A model generated the notes under the pieces. It did not search any database. It saw nothing but the letters and a program-made list of their open reading frames with translations, and was not told where the DNA came from. Shown here in pieces: positions 9,154 to 22,626 of a stretch of 64,000 nucleotides of DNA. Position 1 is the stretch's first letter. Each line of letters opens with the position of its first letter. Source of the stretch: an uncultured Acidovorax sp. (lineage in GTDB: Bacteria; Pseudomonadota; Gammaproteobacteria; Burkholderiales; Burkholderiaceae_C); the NCBI GenBank assembly GCA_913774625.1, contig CAJYHL010000036.1, forward strand, positions 78,486-142,485, written 5' to 3'. The position numbers and the translations under genes are program-made.

Positions 9154-9189
9154 AAGAGCGGACGAAACCTACGGTTAAGCGCCGCTCTT
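9154..9189. repeat. Inverted repeat between receptor and ygiQ
   Basis: Perfect 8-base arms AAGAGCGG (9154-9161) and CCGCTCTT (9182-9189) flank a 20-base loop in the 285-base divergent intergenic region. No T-run follows, so it is not an obvious terminator. It could be an operator or a leader structure. Confidence 0.4.
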
Positions 9190-9355
9190 GAATACCGGGC
9201 GAAGCATTTATGGCTGGACGCGGTAGGGCAGGTCGATCACCCCTGCGCGCTGCAGTGGCGGGAAACCCCTTCGTCTCCAAGGTGGGGCCAGGCCCGCACA
9301 GGCGTCTGCGCGCGCGAACCTCTAAAATCTGCGGCCCCCCGCCCACACCATTCCA

Positions 9356-11797
<2,442 letters not shown>

Positions 11798-11816
11798 CAG
11801 GGCCTGTCCGGGCGGG

Positions 11817-11852
11817 GTGCGTGCCGCTGCGCCTTCGTGCGTGTGCCGGGCG
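11817..11852. repeat. 36-bp perfect direct repeat, copy 1
   Basis: Bases 11817-11852 are identical to 11883-11918. Both copies contain CCGCTGCGCCTTCGTGCGTG. The gap of 30 bases between copies also begins and ends with GTGCG-like sequence, so the region looks like a small tandem array. It lies between convergent genes. Confidence 0.85.
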
Positions 11853-11882
11853 CGTGCGGCCCTCCGGCGTGCGCAATGCGGC

Positions 11883-11918
11883 GTGCGTGCCGCTGCGCCT
11901 TCGTGCGTGTGCCGGGCG
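11883..11918. repeat. 36-bp perfect direct repeat, copy 2
   Basis: This is the second identical copy, ending 5 bases before the stop of the convergent hypothetical gene. It may be a duplication of the 3' flanking sequence of ygiQ or part of a repeat family. Confidence 0.85.
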
Positions 11919-11923
11919 GGTAG

Positions 11924-12337
11924 TCAGGGCACAGGCGCCGGAATCAATTCTTCGATGACGAGGCGCCGGTAGTAGAACGCGGCCTGTGCGTCCAGCGGCG
12001 CCAGCGCCTGCGCCAGGGATTCGGGCGAGTCGTCGTCGCCCGCCGGCAGCAGCAGCGCGTGGCTGCCCTGGCTCGCCAGATCGGCGATGCGCCGCACGAT
12101 GACGCCTTCGGCGCCCACCGAAGGCAGCGGCGTATCGGCATCGCCCAGGGGGCGCACCACATGCTGCAGGACGGCCTGCGGCGTGGCATGGGCGATGTCG
12201 CTGCGCCCCTGCAGCTGCAGGGCGTCGCCAGCCGCCTGGGCTGCGGCATCGTCCGCGAACAGGGCGAAGACATGGCCCGTGGGGTAGAAGGTGCCGCCGG
12301 CGGAGGTCATCTCGGGCGTGAGGGCGAAGGGCTTCAT
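11924..12337 (-). CDS. Hypothetical protein
   Basis: This 137-residue protein begins MKPFALTPEM and has no signal peptide or membrane helix. It alternates acidic helical stretches (ADDAAAQAAGDAL, DDDSPESLAQAL) with short hydrophobic strands, which suggests a small alpha/beta fold. I do not recognise the family. The ATG at 12337 is preferred because upstream sequence in frame is Arg-rich and unstructured. It lies downstream of a CaiB-like gene on the same strand, 129 bases away. Confidence 0.6.
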   Translation of the reverse strand: MKPFALTPEMTSAGGTFYPTGHVFALFADDAAAQAAGDALQLQGRSDIAHATPQAVLQHVVRPLGDADTPLPSVGAEGVIVRRIADLASQGSHALLLPAGDDDSPESLAQALAPLDAQAAFYYRRLVIEELIPAPVP

Positions 12338-12466
12338 GCGCGTGCTCGGGTGGACTGTGTGGCAGCGCATTCGGCGCCCGGCCGGGACGCCGCGGGCGTC
12401 GGACGATGCCTGCCCTGCATGACGGCGGCTTCGCACTCCCGGAAAGATGGGTGATCGGGGGCCGTC

Positions 12467-13381
12467 CTAGCTTCCAGGCAGGATGTGCAGCGGAATGTCC
12501 ATCTCTTGGGCCAGCGACTCCAGTTCCATCCGCGATCGCCCGGCCACGAAGGCCGCAATGCTCCGGTGCGTGGCGGCAGCTCGCGGGTCGCTGTCCGGCG
12601 GCAGGCCGGCGGCGCCGAAGAGACGGGCGGCGAAGTGCGGCTCCAGCGCGGCCAGGGCCGCCCGGCCATCGGCGCAGGGCAGCACCGCATAGCCCGCATG
12701 CGCTCCGCCCACGTCGCCCGTGGCGGTGGTGAGGCCCCAGCTGCGGGGCAGGGCCAGCCAGTGCGCTGCGTCTTCCAGCGCCACGTCGATGCACGCGCCC
12801 TGGCCGGATGCGGCCCGCGCCAGCAGCGTCTGCAGCACGGCTTCGGATGCGGCCAGCGCGCCCGCCATGTCGGCGTGCAGCGAGGCCGGCAGCGCGCAGC
12901 CGGCCGTGGCCAGCAGGCCCGCCTGGGCCTGGTAGGTGAGGTCGTGGCCGGGCTCCTCCGCCCGCGCTCCTGCCGCGCCGACGATGCGGACCATGGACAG
13001 GCGCGGCCAGCGCTGCCGCAGCGCCTCCCAGTCCAGGCCCAGCTTGCGCAGGGCCGAGGGGCGGAAAGAGGTCAGCAGCACATCGGCGGCGGCCAGCTCG
13101 GACTGCAGCGCGGCCTGGCCCGGCGCGGTCTTCAGGTCGGCCTGGAGGACGCGGATGCCTTCGTGCAGGCTGGCATAGGCGGGCGGGCTGTAGCTGCCCA
13201 TCGGGTCGCCGCTGGCCTGGCCGGCAGGGGCGGGCGGTTCCAGCTTGACGCAGTCGGCGCCCAGCTGGCGGCAGCGCATCAGCGCGGCCGGACCGGGCAG
13301 GTTCAGCGCCAGGCTGAGGATGCGGATGCCTCGAAGAGGCTGCAGGGGCGGTGGGGGCAGGGCGGATGTGGCGAGGGGCAT
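12467..13381 (-). CDS. CaiB/BaiF family CoA transferase, short form
   Basis: This 304-residue protein shows the type III CoA transferase layout: an N-terminal PLRGIRILSLALNLPGPAA, then LGADCVKLEPP, GQAALQSELAAADVLLTSFRP, and a catalytic-Asp region GHDLTYQAQAG. The family usually runs to 360-420 residues, so the C-terminal part is shorter than normal. It moves CoA between acyl acids. A citrate transporter gene lies just upstream on the same strand, 60 bases away, so a link with carboxylic acid use is possible. The true substrate is unknown. Confidence 0.85.
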   Translation of the reverse strand: MPLATSALPPPPLQPLRGIRILSLALNLPGPAALMRCRQLGADCVKLEPPAPAGQASGDPMGSYSPPAYASLHEGIRVLQADLKTAPGQAALQSELAAADVLLTSFRPSALRKLGLDWEALRQRWPRLSMVRIVGAAGARAEEPGHDLTYQAQAGLLATAGCALPASLHADMAGALAASEAVLQTLLARAASGQGACIDVALEDAAHWLALPRSWGLTTATGDVGGAHAGYAVLPCADGRAALAALEPHFAARLFGAAGLPPDSDPRAAATHRSIAAFVAGRSRMELESLAQEMDIPLHILPGS

Positions 13382-13441
13382 CCGCAGGTTATAGCCACGG
13401 ATGCCCCTCGCGCGCAGTCACGTCCGCATGGGACGCGGCGG

Positions 13442-14803
13442 TCAGCGTGCCAGTGCCTGGCCCACCAGCGGAAAGAGGCCCAGCAGCAGGCAGGCGCCCA
13501 TCAGCGCCAGGCAGACCAGCACGGCCCACTTGAGCGTGAAGCGCTGGTGGTCGCCGAAGTCCACGCCCGCCAGGCTGACCAGCAGATAGGTGGAGGGCAC
13601 GAGCGGGCTCAGCAGATGCACCGGCTGGCCGATGAGCGAGGCGCGGGCCATTTCCACGGCGCTGATGCCGTAGCCCTGGGCGGCTTCGTTCAGGATGGGC
13701 AGCACGCCGAAGTAGAACGCGTCGTTCGACATGAAGAAGGTCAGCGGCATGCTCAGCAGCGCGGTGATGCTGGGCAGGTAGGGCCCCAGGCTGGGCGGAA
13801 TGGCCGACAGCAGGCCGCGCGACATGGCTTCCACCATGCCCGTGCCCGAGAGGATGCCGGTGAAGATGCCGGCCGCGAAGATCAGCGCCACCACGGCCAG
13901 GGCGTTGCCCGAATACTCCGCGATCAGGTGGCGCTGGTGCGCCAGGTTGGGGTAGTTGATGACGATCGCGATGGCGAAGCCGATCATGAACAGCACCGGT
14001 AGCGGCAGCAGGCCCAGCACCAGGGCGACCATCAGCGCGGTGGTGAGCGCGAAGTTCACCCACAGCAGCTGCGGGCGGCGCAGCTCGGCGGTCTCGGCGC
14101 CGGCCATGGTGGGCAGGTGCTCGCCGGTGCTCTCGTCGTCGGACGGCACGGCGGCATCGGCCAGGCCTTCGCCCGGCAGCGCCACGCGGCCCAGGCGGCG
14201 GCGTTCGCGCAGGCCCAGCCAGAAGGCGATGGCCATCAGGGTCACGATGGACAGGCCCATGGCGGGCACCATGGGCACGAAGACCTCGCCCGGGTCCACG
14301 TGCAGTGCGCTGGCGGCGCGGGCCGTGGGGCCGCCCCAGGGCGTCAGGTTCATGATGCCGCTGGCCAGCAGGGCCACGCAGGTCAGGTTCAGCGGGTTCA
14401 TCTTCAGCCGCTTGTAGAGCGGCAGCATCGAGGCGATGGTGATCATGTAGGTGGTCGAGCCGTCGCCGTCCAGCGAGATCAGCAGCGCCAGCGCGGCCGA
14501 GCCCATCACGATCTTGAGCGGGTCGCCCTTGACCAGCTTGAGGATGACGCCGACCACCGGGTCGAAGAGGCCCGCATGGATCATCACCCCGAAGTACAGG
14601 ATGGCGAACATCAGCATCACGCCGGTGGGCGCGATCTTGCGGATGCCGTCCAGCATCATCGTGCCCATGGTGGGCCCGAAGCCGCCCACCAGGGCGAAGA
14701 CGATGGGGATGATGATCAGCGCGACCAGCGGCGAGAGGCGCCGGGTCATGATGAGCGTCATGAACGTCAGCACCATGCCGAATCCGAGCAGGGTCAGCAG
14801 CAT
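13442..14803 (-). CDS. CitMHS family citrate/H+ symporter
   Basis: This 453-residue polytopic membrane protein has about 12 hydrophobic segments and the CitMHS signature. The N-terminus is MLLTLLGFGMVLTFMTLIMT, and a loop reads DGDGSTTYMITIASMLPLY. A central charged loop (about residues 200-235) separates two halves. The family imports citrate complexed to Mg2+ or Ca2+ with protons. The ATG at 14803 has a GGAG site; longer frames upstream are not plausible. It is divergent from a TctD/TctE-like system, which probably regulates it. Confidence 0.9.
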   Translation of the reverse strand: MLLTLLGFGMVLTFMTLIMTRRLSPLVALIIIPIVFALVGGFGPTMGTMMLDGIRKIAPTGVMLMFAILYFGVMIHAGLFDPVVGVILKLVKGDPLKIVMGSAALALLISLDGDGSTTYMITIASMLPLYKRLKMNPLNLTCVALLASGIMNLTPWGGPTARAASALHVDPGEVFVPMVPAMGLSIVTLMAIAFWLGLRERRRLGRVALPGEGLADAAVPSDDESTGEHLPTMAGAETAELRRPQLLWVNFALTTALMVALVLGLLPLPVLFMIGFAIAIVINYPNLAHQRHLIAEYSGNALAVVALIFAAGIFTGILSGTGMVEAMSRGLLSAIPPSLGPYLPSITALLSMPLTFFMSNDAFYFGVLPILNEAAQGYGISAVEMARASLIGQPVHLLSPLVPSTYLLVSLAGVDFGDHQRFTLKWAVLVCLALMGACLLLGLFPLVGQALAR

Positions 14804-15156
14804 GGCGGGGTTCTCCGGGTGGTGGGCATGGGGTGTCTCCGTTATCGGTCGAATGCGGGGCCAGGGGGAAAAGGAAAGGAAGCGCGCGGCCGGGAAGCAG
14901 GCTCCCGGCTGGGCGACGGGGGTGAACCTTAGGGAGCCACCCTGTCGTGCGCCTGTCGTGCGGCGGCATATAGGTGGATGTGCTGATGGGGTAAACCCTT
15001 GGGTGTTATCGCGTTCCCTCGGGCGATTGCAGCGATACTGCCGGGCTTGCCCACCCGACCCGCCATGCTTTACGCCGTTGTCCCGATCCGCTGCCGCCCC
15101 GGCTACGCCACCGTTGCCTGCCCCCGCGCGTGGGGCGTGACAGGAGGCTGACGCCC
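14804..15156. promoter_or_regulatory. Divergent control region of citrate transporter and tctDE-like operon
   Basis: This 353-base gap separates the transporter from the response regulator. It holds a perfect 11-base tandem repeat (14941-14962) and the short symmetric element GGGTAAACCC followed by TTGGGT (14989-15004). Such repeats are typical of OmpR-family regulator sites. No gene is visible. Confidence 0.5.
14941..14962. repeat. Tandem 11-bp direct repeat, candidate response-regulator site
   Basis: CCTGTCGTGCG occurs twice head to tail. One turn of the helix (about 11 bases) between copies is the geometry expected for a dimer of an OmpR-family regulator. It lies between the citrate transporter and the tctD-like gene. 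Confidence 0.5.
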
Positions 15157-15873
15157 ATGCGCATCCTGGTGGTGGAAGACGACACCGACCTGGCCGAAGC
15201 CGTGGTGCGCCGGCTGCGGCGCCAGGGCCATGCGGTGGACTGGCAGTCCAACGGCCGCGAAGCCTGCGAGGTGCTGGGCTATGCGCAGTTCGATCTGCTG
15301 CTGCTCGACATCGGCCTGCCCGGCATGGACGGCCTGTCGCTGCTGGCCCATCTGCGCCGTCAGGGCAACAAGACGCCTGTGCTGATGCTGACCGCCCGCT
15401 CCGACATCGAGGACCGCGTGAACGCGCTGGACGAGGGCGCCGACGACTACCTGGACAAGCCCTTCGACTTCCGCGAGCTGGACGCACGCTGCCGCGCCCT
15501 GCTGCGCCGCCCGCAGGGCCAGGCCTCGGGCCTGTGGGCCGTGGGGGGCCTGGCCATCGACAGCGCGGCGCGCCGCGTCAGCCTGCACGGACAGGATCTG
15601 GACCTGCCGCACCGCGAATTCAGCCTGCTGGAGATCCTGGTCGGGCGCCTGGGCCGCGTGGTCAGCAAGGACGAGATCGCCGGGCGCCTCTTCCACTTCG
15701 ACGAGGACGTGGGCCTGAACGCCATCGAGGTCTATGTGGGCCGCCTGCGCCGCAAGCTGGCCGGCAGCCAGCTGGTGATCACCACCGTTCGCAGCGTGGG
15801 CTATCGTGCCGATGTGCTGACCCTGCCGCCCTCCGATGCCGCTCCGGCGCCTGAAGGCGGCGATGCGGGCTGA
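15157..15873 (+). CDS. tctD: OmpR-family response regulator (TctD-like)
   Basis: This 238-residue protein has a receiver domain with the phospho-acceptor in LLLLDIGLPGMDG (about D51) and the conserved lysine in DKPF. A winged-helix DNA-binding domain with YVGRLRRKL and ITTVRSVGY follows. The ATG at 15157 is chosen because it gives the standard MRILVVEDD start. The sensor kinase gene overlaps its 3' end. By family it controls uptake of tricarboxylates or other organic acids, and the neighbouring CitMHS gene is the likely target. Confidence 0.9.
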   Translation: MRILVVEDDTDLAEAVVRRLRRQGHAVDWQSNGREACEVLGYAQFDLLLLDIGLPGMDGLSLLAHLRRQGNKTPVLMLTARSDIEDRVNALDEGADDYLDKPFDFRELDARCRALLRRPQGQASGLWAVGGLAIDSAARRVSLHGQDLDLPHREFSLLEILVGRLGRVVSKDEIAGRLFHFDEDVGLNAIEVYVGRLRRKLAGSQLVITTVRSVGYRADVLTLPPSDAAPAPEGGDAG

Positions 15874-17464
15874 CGGGGTCCCCTCGGCGCTGCCGCTGCA
15901 GGGCGATGCTCCGGTGCGTACGCTGCCCGCCGTGCGCCGCACGCTGCTGGCCTCCATCGCCACGCTGTTCGCGCTGGCCACCGTGGTGCTGTTCTTCGCT
16001 GCGCGCAGCTATGGCCTGAGCGCGGCCGACCGGTCCTACGACCACCTGCTGCGCGCCTCGGCCCTGTCCATGGCCGACAGCGTGGCCTTCGTGCAGGGCC
16101 GCTGGCAGGTCGATCTGCCCTATGCCGCGCTGGATCTGCTGGCCATGGCGCCCGAAGACCGTGCCTTCTACCGCATCGCCGGGCCGGACGGCGCCAGCAT
16201 CACCGGCTATGCCGACCTGCCCCGGCCGCCGGCCGCGCTGTCCACGGCCGACGCCGAAGGTCTGCAGCCCGTCTTCTTCACGGGCGAATACCGCGGCGCG
16301 CCGGTGCGCTTCGTGGCCGTGCCGCGCGCCATCGCAGGCGGGCCCGGCTCGGGCCGCTTCTGGGTACAGGTGGGGCAGACCCGGCGGGCGCGCGATGCGC
16401 TGGCTGTGGACATCGTCTGGCGGGCCACCGCCGCCATCGCCGTGCTGATGGCCTGCGTCTTCGGCCTCTTGTGGCTGGGGGTGGACCGCGCACTGCGCCC
16501 CCTGGCCCAGCTGCAGCGCGAGCTGCTGGAGCGCGAGGCCTCCGATCTGCGTCCGGTCGCCAGCCCGGTGCCGCGCGAGCTGGCGCAGCTGGTGGGCGCG
16601 CTCAACGGCTTCATGGGCCGGCTCGCGCTCAACCTGGATGCGCTGCGCACCTTCATCGCGGAGGCGGCCCACCAGATGCGCACTCCGCTGGCCGCGCTCA
16701 TCGCCCAGGCGCAGGAAGGGCTGGACGACGACGATCCGCGTGCCCAGCGCCAGAGCCTGCAGGCCGTGGAACGCAATGCGCTGCGGCTGCGCCGGCTGCT
16801 GAACCAGCTGCTCAGCGATGCCAGCGTCAGCCACCAGGGCCAGCTCCAGCGCTTCGCTCCGGTCGACCTGCTGGCGCTGGCGCAGGAGGCCCTGCGCGAC
16901 GTGGTGCCGCGCGCCGAGCCGCAGCCCGTGGTGCGGCTATGGCTGCAGGCTGGTGCGCTATCGAAAGATGAGCTTGTGGCGCAGTATCCGCAAGGGCTTG
17001 GGGCGCAGAAGGCCGTGAATTCCGGCTCTCCAGCCTGGGTGCGGGGCGATGCGCTGATGCTGCGCGAAGCCATCAAGAACCTGGTGGACAACGCGCTCAA
17101 GCACGGCGCGCCGGAAGGGCGGGGCGACGGCGAGGCGCTGCCGCGGGCGGTGGTCGATGTCAGCCTGCGCACGGCGCCGGACGGCTGGCAGCTGCAAGTG
17201 GCCGACCGCGGCCCCGGCGTGCCCGAAGGCCGGCAGGCACAGCTTTTCGAGCGCTTCGTTCGTGGACCGGGCGCCGCGCCAGGCGGCGCCGGTCTGGGCC
17301 TGGCCATCGTCCAGCGTGTGGTCGCGAGCCACGGCGGTCGCATCGAGACCGGTCCGCGAGAGGAGGGAGGCGGCTGGCGCATCGCGTTCACGCTGCCCGC
17401 CCTGGCTGGCGGCGCCGTGCCATCGTCAATGCCTGTGCCTTTGCCTGAAGAGGGCAGGCCATGA
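15863..17464 (+). CDS. tctE: Sensor histidine kinase (TctE-like)
   Basis: This 533-residue kinase has one membrane segment near residues 23-46, a periplasmic sensor, a second segment near 190-210, then HAMP-like, HisKA ([14 protein letters not shown]) and ATPase domains with N and G boxes ([26 protein letters not shown]). The ATG at 15863 has an AAGG site and overlaps the regulator gene by 11 bases; an ATG at 15836 lacks one. Between HisKA and the N box lies an odd in-frame segment, encoded by about 16951-17030, that resembles an inserted interspersed repeat. The stop overlaps the next gene as ATGA. Confidence 0.9.
   Translation: MRADGVPSALPLQGDAPVRTLPAVRRTLLASIATLFALATVVLFFAARSYGLSAADRSYDHLLRASALSMADSVAFVQGRWQVDLPYAALDLLAMAPEDRAFYRIAGPDGASITGYADLPRPPAALSTADAEGLQPVFFTGEYRGAPVRFVAVPRAIAGGPGSGRFWVQVGQTRRARDALAVDIVWRATAAIAVLMACVFGLLWLGVDRALRPLAQLQRELLEREASDLRPVASPVPRELAQLVGALNGFMGRLALNLDALRTFIAEAAHQMRTPLAALIAQAQEGLDDDDPRAQRQSLQAVERNALRLRRLLNQLLSDASVSHQGQLQRFAPVDLLALAQEALRDVVPRAEPQPVVRLWLQAGALSKDELVAQYPQGLGAQKAVNSGSPAWVRGDALMLREAIKNLVDNALKHGAPEGRGDGEALPRAVVDVSLRTAPDGWQLQVADRGPGVPEGRQAQLFERFVRGPGAAPGGAGLGLAIVQRVVASHGGRIETGPREEGGGWRIAFTLPALAGGAVPSSMPVPLPEEGRP
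16951..17030 (+). repeat. Probable interspersed repeat inserted in frame in the kinase gene
   Basis: About 80 bases containing GCTATCGAAAGATGAGCTTG and CCGCAAGGGCTTGGGGC are lower in GC than the flanks and encode [20 protein letters not shown] between kinase motifs. The layout (gctatc, then gagcttg, then caagggcttg) resembles the small intergenic repeats common in Comamonadaceae genomes. That likeness is from memory and was not searched. Confidence 0.5.
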
Positions 17465-18663
17465 CCTTGCCTCAAGACCGCCGCCTGTGGCTGCGCGGCC
17501 TGGGTGCGCTCGGTGCCGCGGCCCTGGCTCCGGCCTGGGCCGCGCTGCCGCCCGCCGCCGCCCGCGCCATGCGCGGCACCACCACCGTGAGCGGCAATGG
17601 CGCCACGGTCACCTTCTTTCCGCCGGCATCGGGCCGGCAGCATGCGCTGCTCAGCATCGACTGCGCCACCGACACCGCGCTGTTCGCCCCCGCGATCCGG
17701 GACTTCCAGCTCCGCGAGCCCGACCTGGCGGTGCGCTGCGCCGACCGCCAGAGCCTGGACATCCACGCCCAGGCCCTGGCCCGCGCCGAAGGCCGGCTGC
17801 GCGGCGCAGCGCCGCCGCTGGCAGCGGGCGACGGCGCCCCCGACCTGCTCGTGAGCAGCAGCCTGGACCTGCAGACCCAGCTGGCCAACGACGGCCACGT
17901 GCTGGCACATCCTTCGGCGCTGGCGCGCGGCCTGCCGGCCGGCGCGCACTGGCGGCAGGAGGTTTTCAGCCTGGGGGCGGACGCGGTGGTCATGGCCTAT
18001 CACCCGCGCCTGCTGCCGCCGCACCAGGCGCCGCGCACCCGGGGGCAACTGCTGGCGCTGCTGCGCGACGCCGGCCGGCCGCTGGCCGGGCGCATCGCCA
18101 CCTACGATGCCACCCGCAGCGGCCTGGGCTACCTGCTGGCGACCCAGGATTCGCGCCACGACAGCACCGCCAGCGTGCTGCTGGCCGCCATGGGCGCAAG
18201 CCACGTGCGCCTGGGCGACCACATCGAGCCCATGCTGGACGCGCTGGAGCGCGGCGAGCTGGCCCTGGTCTACAACGTGCCGGCCTCCTATGCCCAGGCC
18301 CGGATCGCGGCCGGCTCGCCCCTGCGCCTGATCGTGCCCGAGGACTACACCCTGCTCACCACCCGCTCGGCCGTCATCCCCGCCACGGCGCCCAACCCGG
18401 AGCTGGCGCGTCCCTTCCTCGACTACCTGATCTCCCCAGAAGGCCAGGCCGTGCTGGCGCGCGACACACGGCTCATCCCCATCCGCCAGGCCGTAGCGGC
18501 TGGCACCGCCGGGCGCACGGCCGGCATCGATCCCGAACTGGTGGGCGCGGGCGCCAGTTCGTGGCGCCTGCTGGCGCCGGGCCTCGGGCTGCTGGTCTAT
18601 CTGGACCCGCTGAAGCGCCAGCGCTTCCTGCAGGCCTGGGCGACCAGCATGGCCGTGGGCTGA
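17461..18663 (+). CDS. Periplasmic solute-binding protein (ABC Fe3+/organic-type fold)
   Basis: This 400-residue protein begins with a signal peptide containing RRLWLRG ahead of a hydrophobic stretch ending AWAA, which is close to a twin-arginine signal. The body has features of extracellular solute-binding proteins, including [21 protein letters not shown] near the C-terminus. The start overlaps the kinase stop as ATGA, so the three proteins are coupled. Such proteins next to TctDE-like kinases often act as ligand-presenting co-sensors. No ABC permease follows, which supports a sensory rather than transport role. Confidence 0.8.
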   Translation: MTLPQDRRLWLRGLGALGAAALAPAWAALPPAAARAMRGTTTVSGNGATVTFFPPASGRQHALLSIDCATDTALFAPAIRDFQLREPDLAVRCADRQSLDIHAQALARAEGRLRGAAPPLAAGDGAPDLLVSSSLDLQTQLANDGHVLAHPSALARGLPAGAHWRQEVFSLGADAVVMAYHPRLLPPHQAPRTRGQLLALLRDAGRPLAGRIATYDATRSGLGYLLATQDSRHDSTASVLLAAMGASHVRLGDHIEPMLDALERGELALVYNVPASYAQARIAAGSPLRLIVPEDYTLLTTRSAVIPATAPNPELARPFLDYLISPEGQAVLARDTRLIPIRQAVAAGTAGRTAGIDPELVGAGASSWRLLAPGLGLLVYLDPLKRQRFLQAWATSMAVG

Positions 18664-18788
18664 AGGGGCAGGCCGGCCCGGGGAACGATGAGATAATCGA
18701 AGGCTTTCGCCCCTTCCATTTCCCCTATGCCAAGACGCCGCCTGGCATGCGCTGGACACAGCGCGGCAGGCCGCGCAGAAAGACCCGG

Positions 18789-21398
<2,610 letters not shown>

Positions 21399-21470
21399 TC
21401 CGCAGCAGCCAGCGGACCGCCGCGGCAGGGGTTCATGAATAGAGGCCCTGCCGGGCATTCCCGATGACGA

Positions 21471-21496
21471 AGGCCTGCATCTGCAGGCCTTTTTTC
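21471..21496 (+). terminator. Intrinsic terminator of alaS
   Basis: AGGCCTGCA and TGCAGGCCT form a 9-base perfect stem with a two-base centre (in practice a 4-base loop), followed directly by a run of six T. It lies 72 bases after the alaS stop. The reverse strand lacks an equivalent U-run, so it acts mainly in the + direction. Confidence 0.9.
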
Positions 21497-21550
21497 GTTG
21501 CGTCGGACGCCGGTGCCCGCGGGCCGGCCGGGCCGGCCGAGGGGCCGCTT

Positions 21551-22579
21551 TCAGAAGAACTCGACGTCGCCCTGGCTCAGTTCGTCGTTCACATGACCCT
21601 GGGCCACCAGGTCGCCGTAGAAGCAGACCTGGTTGCGGCCGTTTTTCTTGGCGTGGTAGAGGGCCTGGTCCGCCCGGCCCAGGATCTCGACCGGGATGCC
21701 CAGCTGCGTGCTGACGAATCCCACGCTCACGGTGATCTGGCCGACCTGCGGGAAGGATTCTTCCTGCACCGCCTGGCGGAAGCGGTTGAAGATCTTGTGC
21801 GCCATCTCCAGCGTGGTCGAGCGCAGCAGCACCACGAACTCCTCGCCGCCGAAGCGGAAGACACGGTCCTGGCCCCGGAACGAGCTGCGCAGGATGTTGG
21901 CCATCAGGATCAGCACCTCGTCGCCGTACAGGTGGCCGAAGCGGTCGTTGACCTGCTTGAAGTGATCGACATCGACCACGGCCAGCCATTGCTGCCGCGG
22001 CTGCGAGCGCCCGTCGGGGCCGATCTCCTTAGCCTCCGTCGCCTCGTTGGCGAGGCAGCGGGAGAATTCCTCGTCGAAGGTCTTGCGGTTGAAGAGGCCC
22101 GTGAGCGCGTCGCGTTCGCTGTAGTCCAGCAGGCTCTGGTAGTTCTGATAGACGAAGAAGACGCTCTGGATGATCTCGATCTTGTGCTGCGCGAAGGAGC
22201 GCGACTGCGTGACCTCCAGACAGGTATGCACCTCGTCGTGCAGCCAGATCGGCAGCCACATCACATGCACGCCCTTGCGCGGCGAATCCACGGCGCTGGC
22301 TTCACGGGCCTCGATGCAGCGGGCCAGGGCCGGCAGTTCCGACAGCGGCATGCTCTGCTCGTCGCTGTGCGGGTCCAGGGCCTTGGCCGCCATCCATTGC
22401 CCCGCCTGCAGCCACATGCGTGGGCGCATGTGCTGCGCGCCGCTGCGCCGGAAGATGTCCAGCGACCGCACCTGCCTGATCGAAGGCAGCTTCTGCAGCG
22501 TGGACAGCACCGACACCTCGAGCCGCAAGTGGTCTCGGTGACCCGTCATTTCCACCAGATTGGCAAGAATGGGTTGCAT
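21551..22579 (-). CDS. Diguanylate cyclase (GGDEF domain) with GAF-like N-terminus
   Basis: This 342-residue soluble protein has an N-terminal region of about 170 residues that looks like a GAF-type sensor. A GGDEF domain follows with RDALTGLFNRK, VDVDHFKQVNDRFGH and an intact active site FGGEEF. An inhibitory RxxD site (RGQD) lies five residues before the GGEEF, so product inhibition is expected. It makes c-di-GMP from two GTP. The start MQPILANLVEM at 22579 is chosen because longer frames are Arg-rich and implausible. It is the last gene before the convergent alaS. Confidence 0.9.
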   Translation of the reverse strand: MQPILANLVEMTGHRDHLRLEVSVLSTLQKLPSIRQVRSLDIFRRSGAQHMRPRMWLQAGQWMAAKALDPHSDEQSMPLSELPALARCIEAREASAVDSPRKGVHVMWLPIWLHDEVHTCLEVTQSRSFAQHKIEIIQSVFFVYQNYQSLLDYSERDALTGLFNRKTFDEEFSRCLANEATEAKEIGPDGRSQPRQQWLAVVDVDHFKQVNDRFGHLYGDEVLILMANILRSSFRGQDRVFRFGGEEFVVLLRSTTLEMAHKIFNRFRQAVQEESFPQVGQITVSVGFVSTQLGIPVEILGRADQALYHAKKNGRNQVCFYGDLVAQGHVNDELSQGDVEFF

Positions 22580-22626
22580 GGTCTTAGCGCCCACGGAGGC
22601 GGCCGCGGCAGGTCTGTCGGTTCTTG

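Noticed and set aside
13389..14969. Long minus-strand frame overlapping the citrate transporter
   Set aside because: Low-complexity Arg/His/Gly/Pro sequence; the transporter frame has membrane helices and a GGAG site.
17157..18788. A 544-codon upstream extension in frame with alaS
   Set aside because: It crosses the kinase and binding-protein genes in another frame; AlaS family N-terminus begins at [10 protein letters not shown] (18789).
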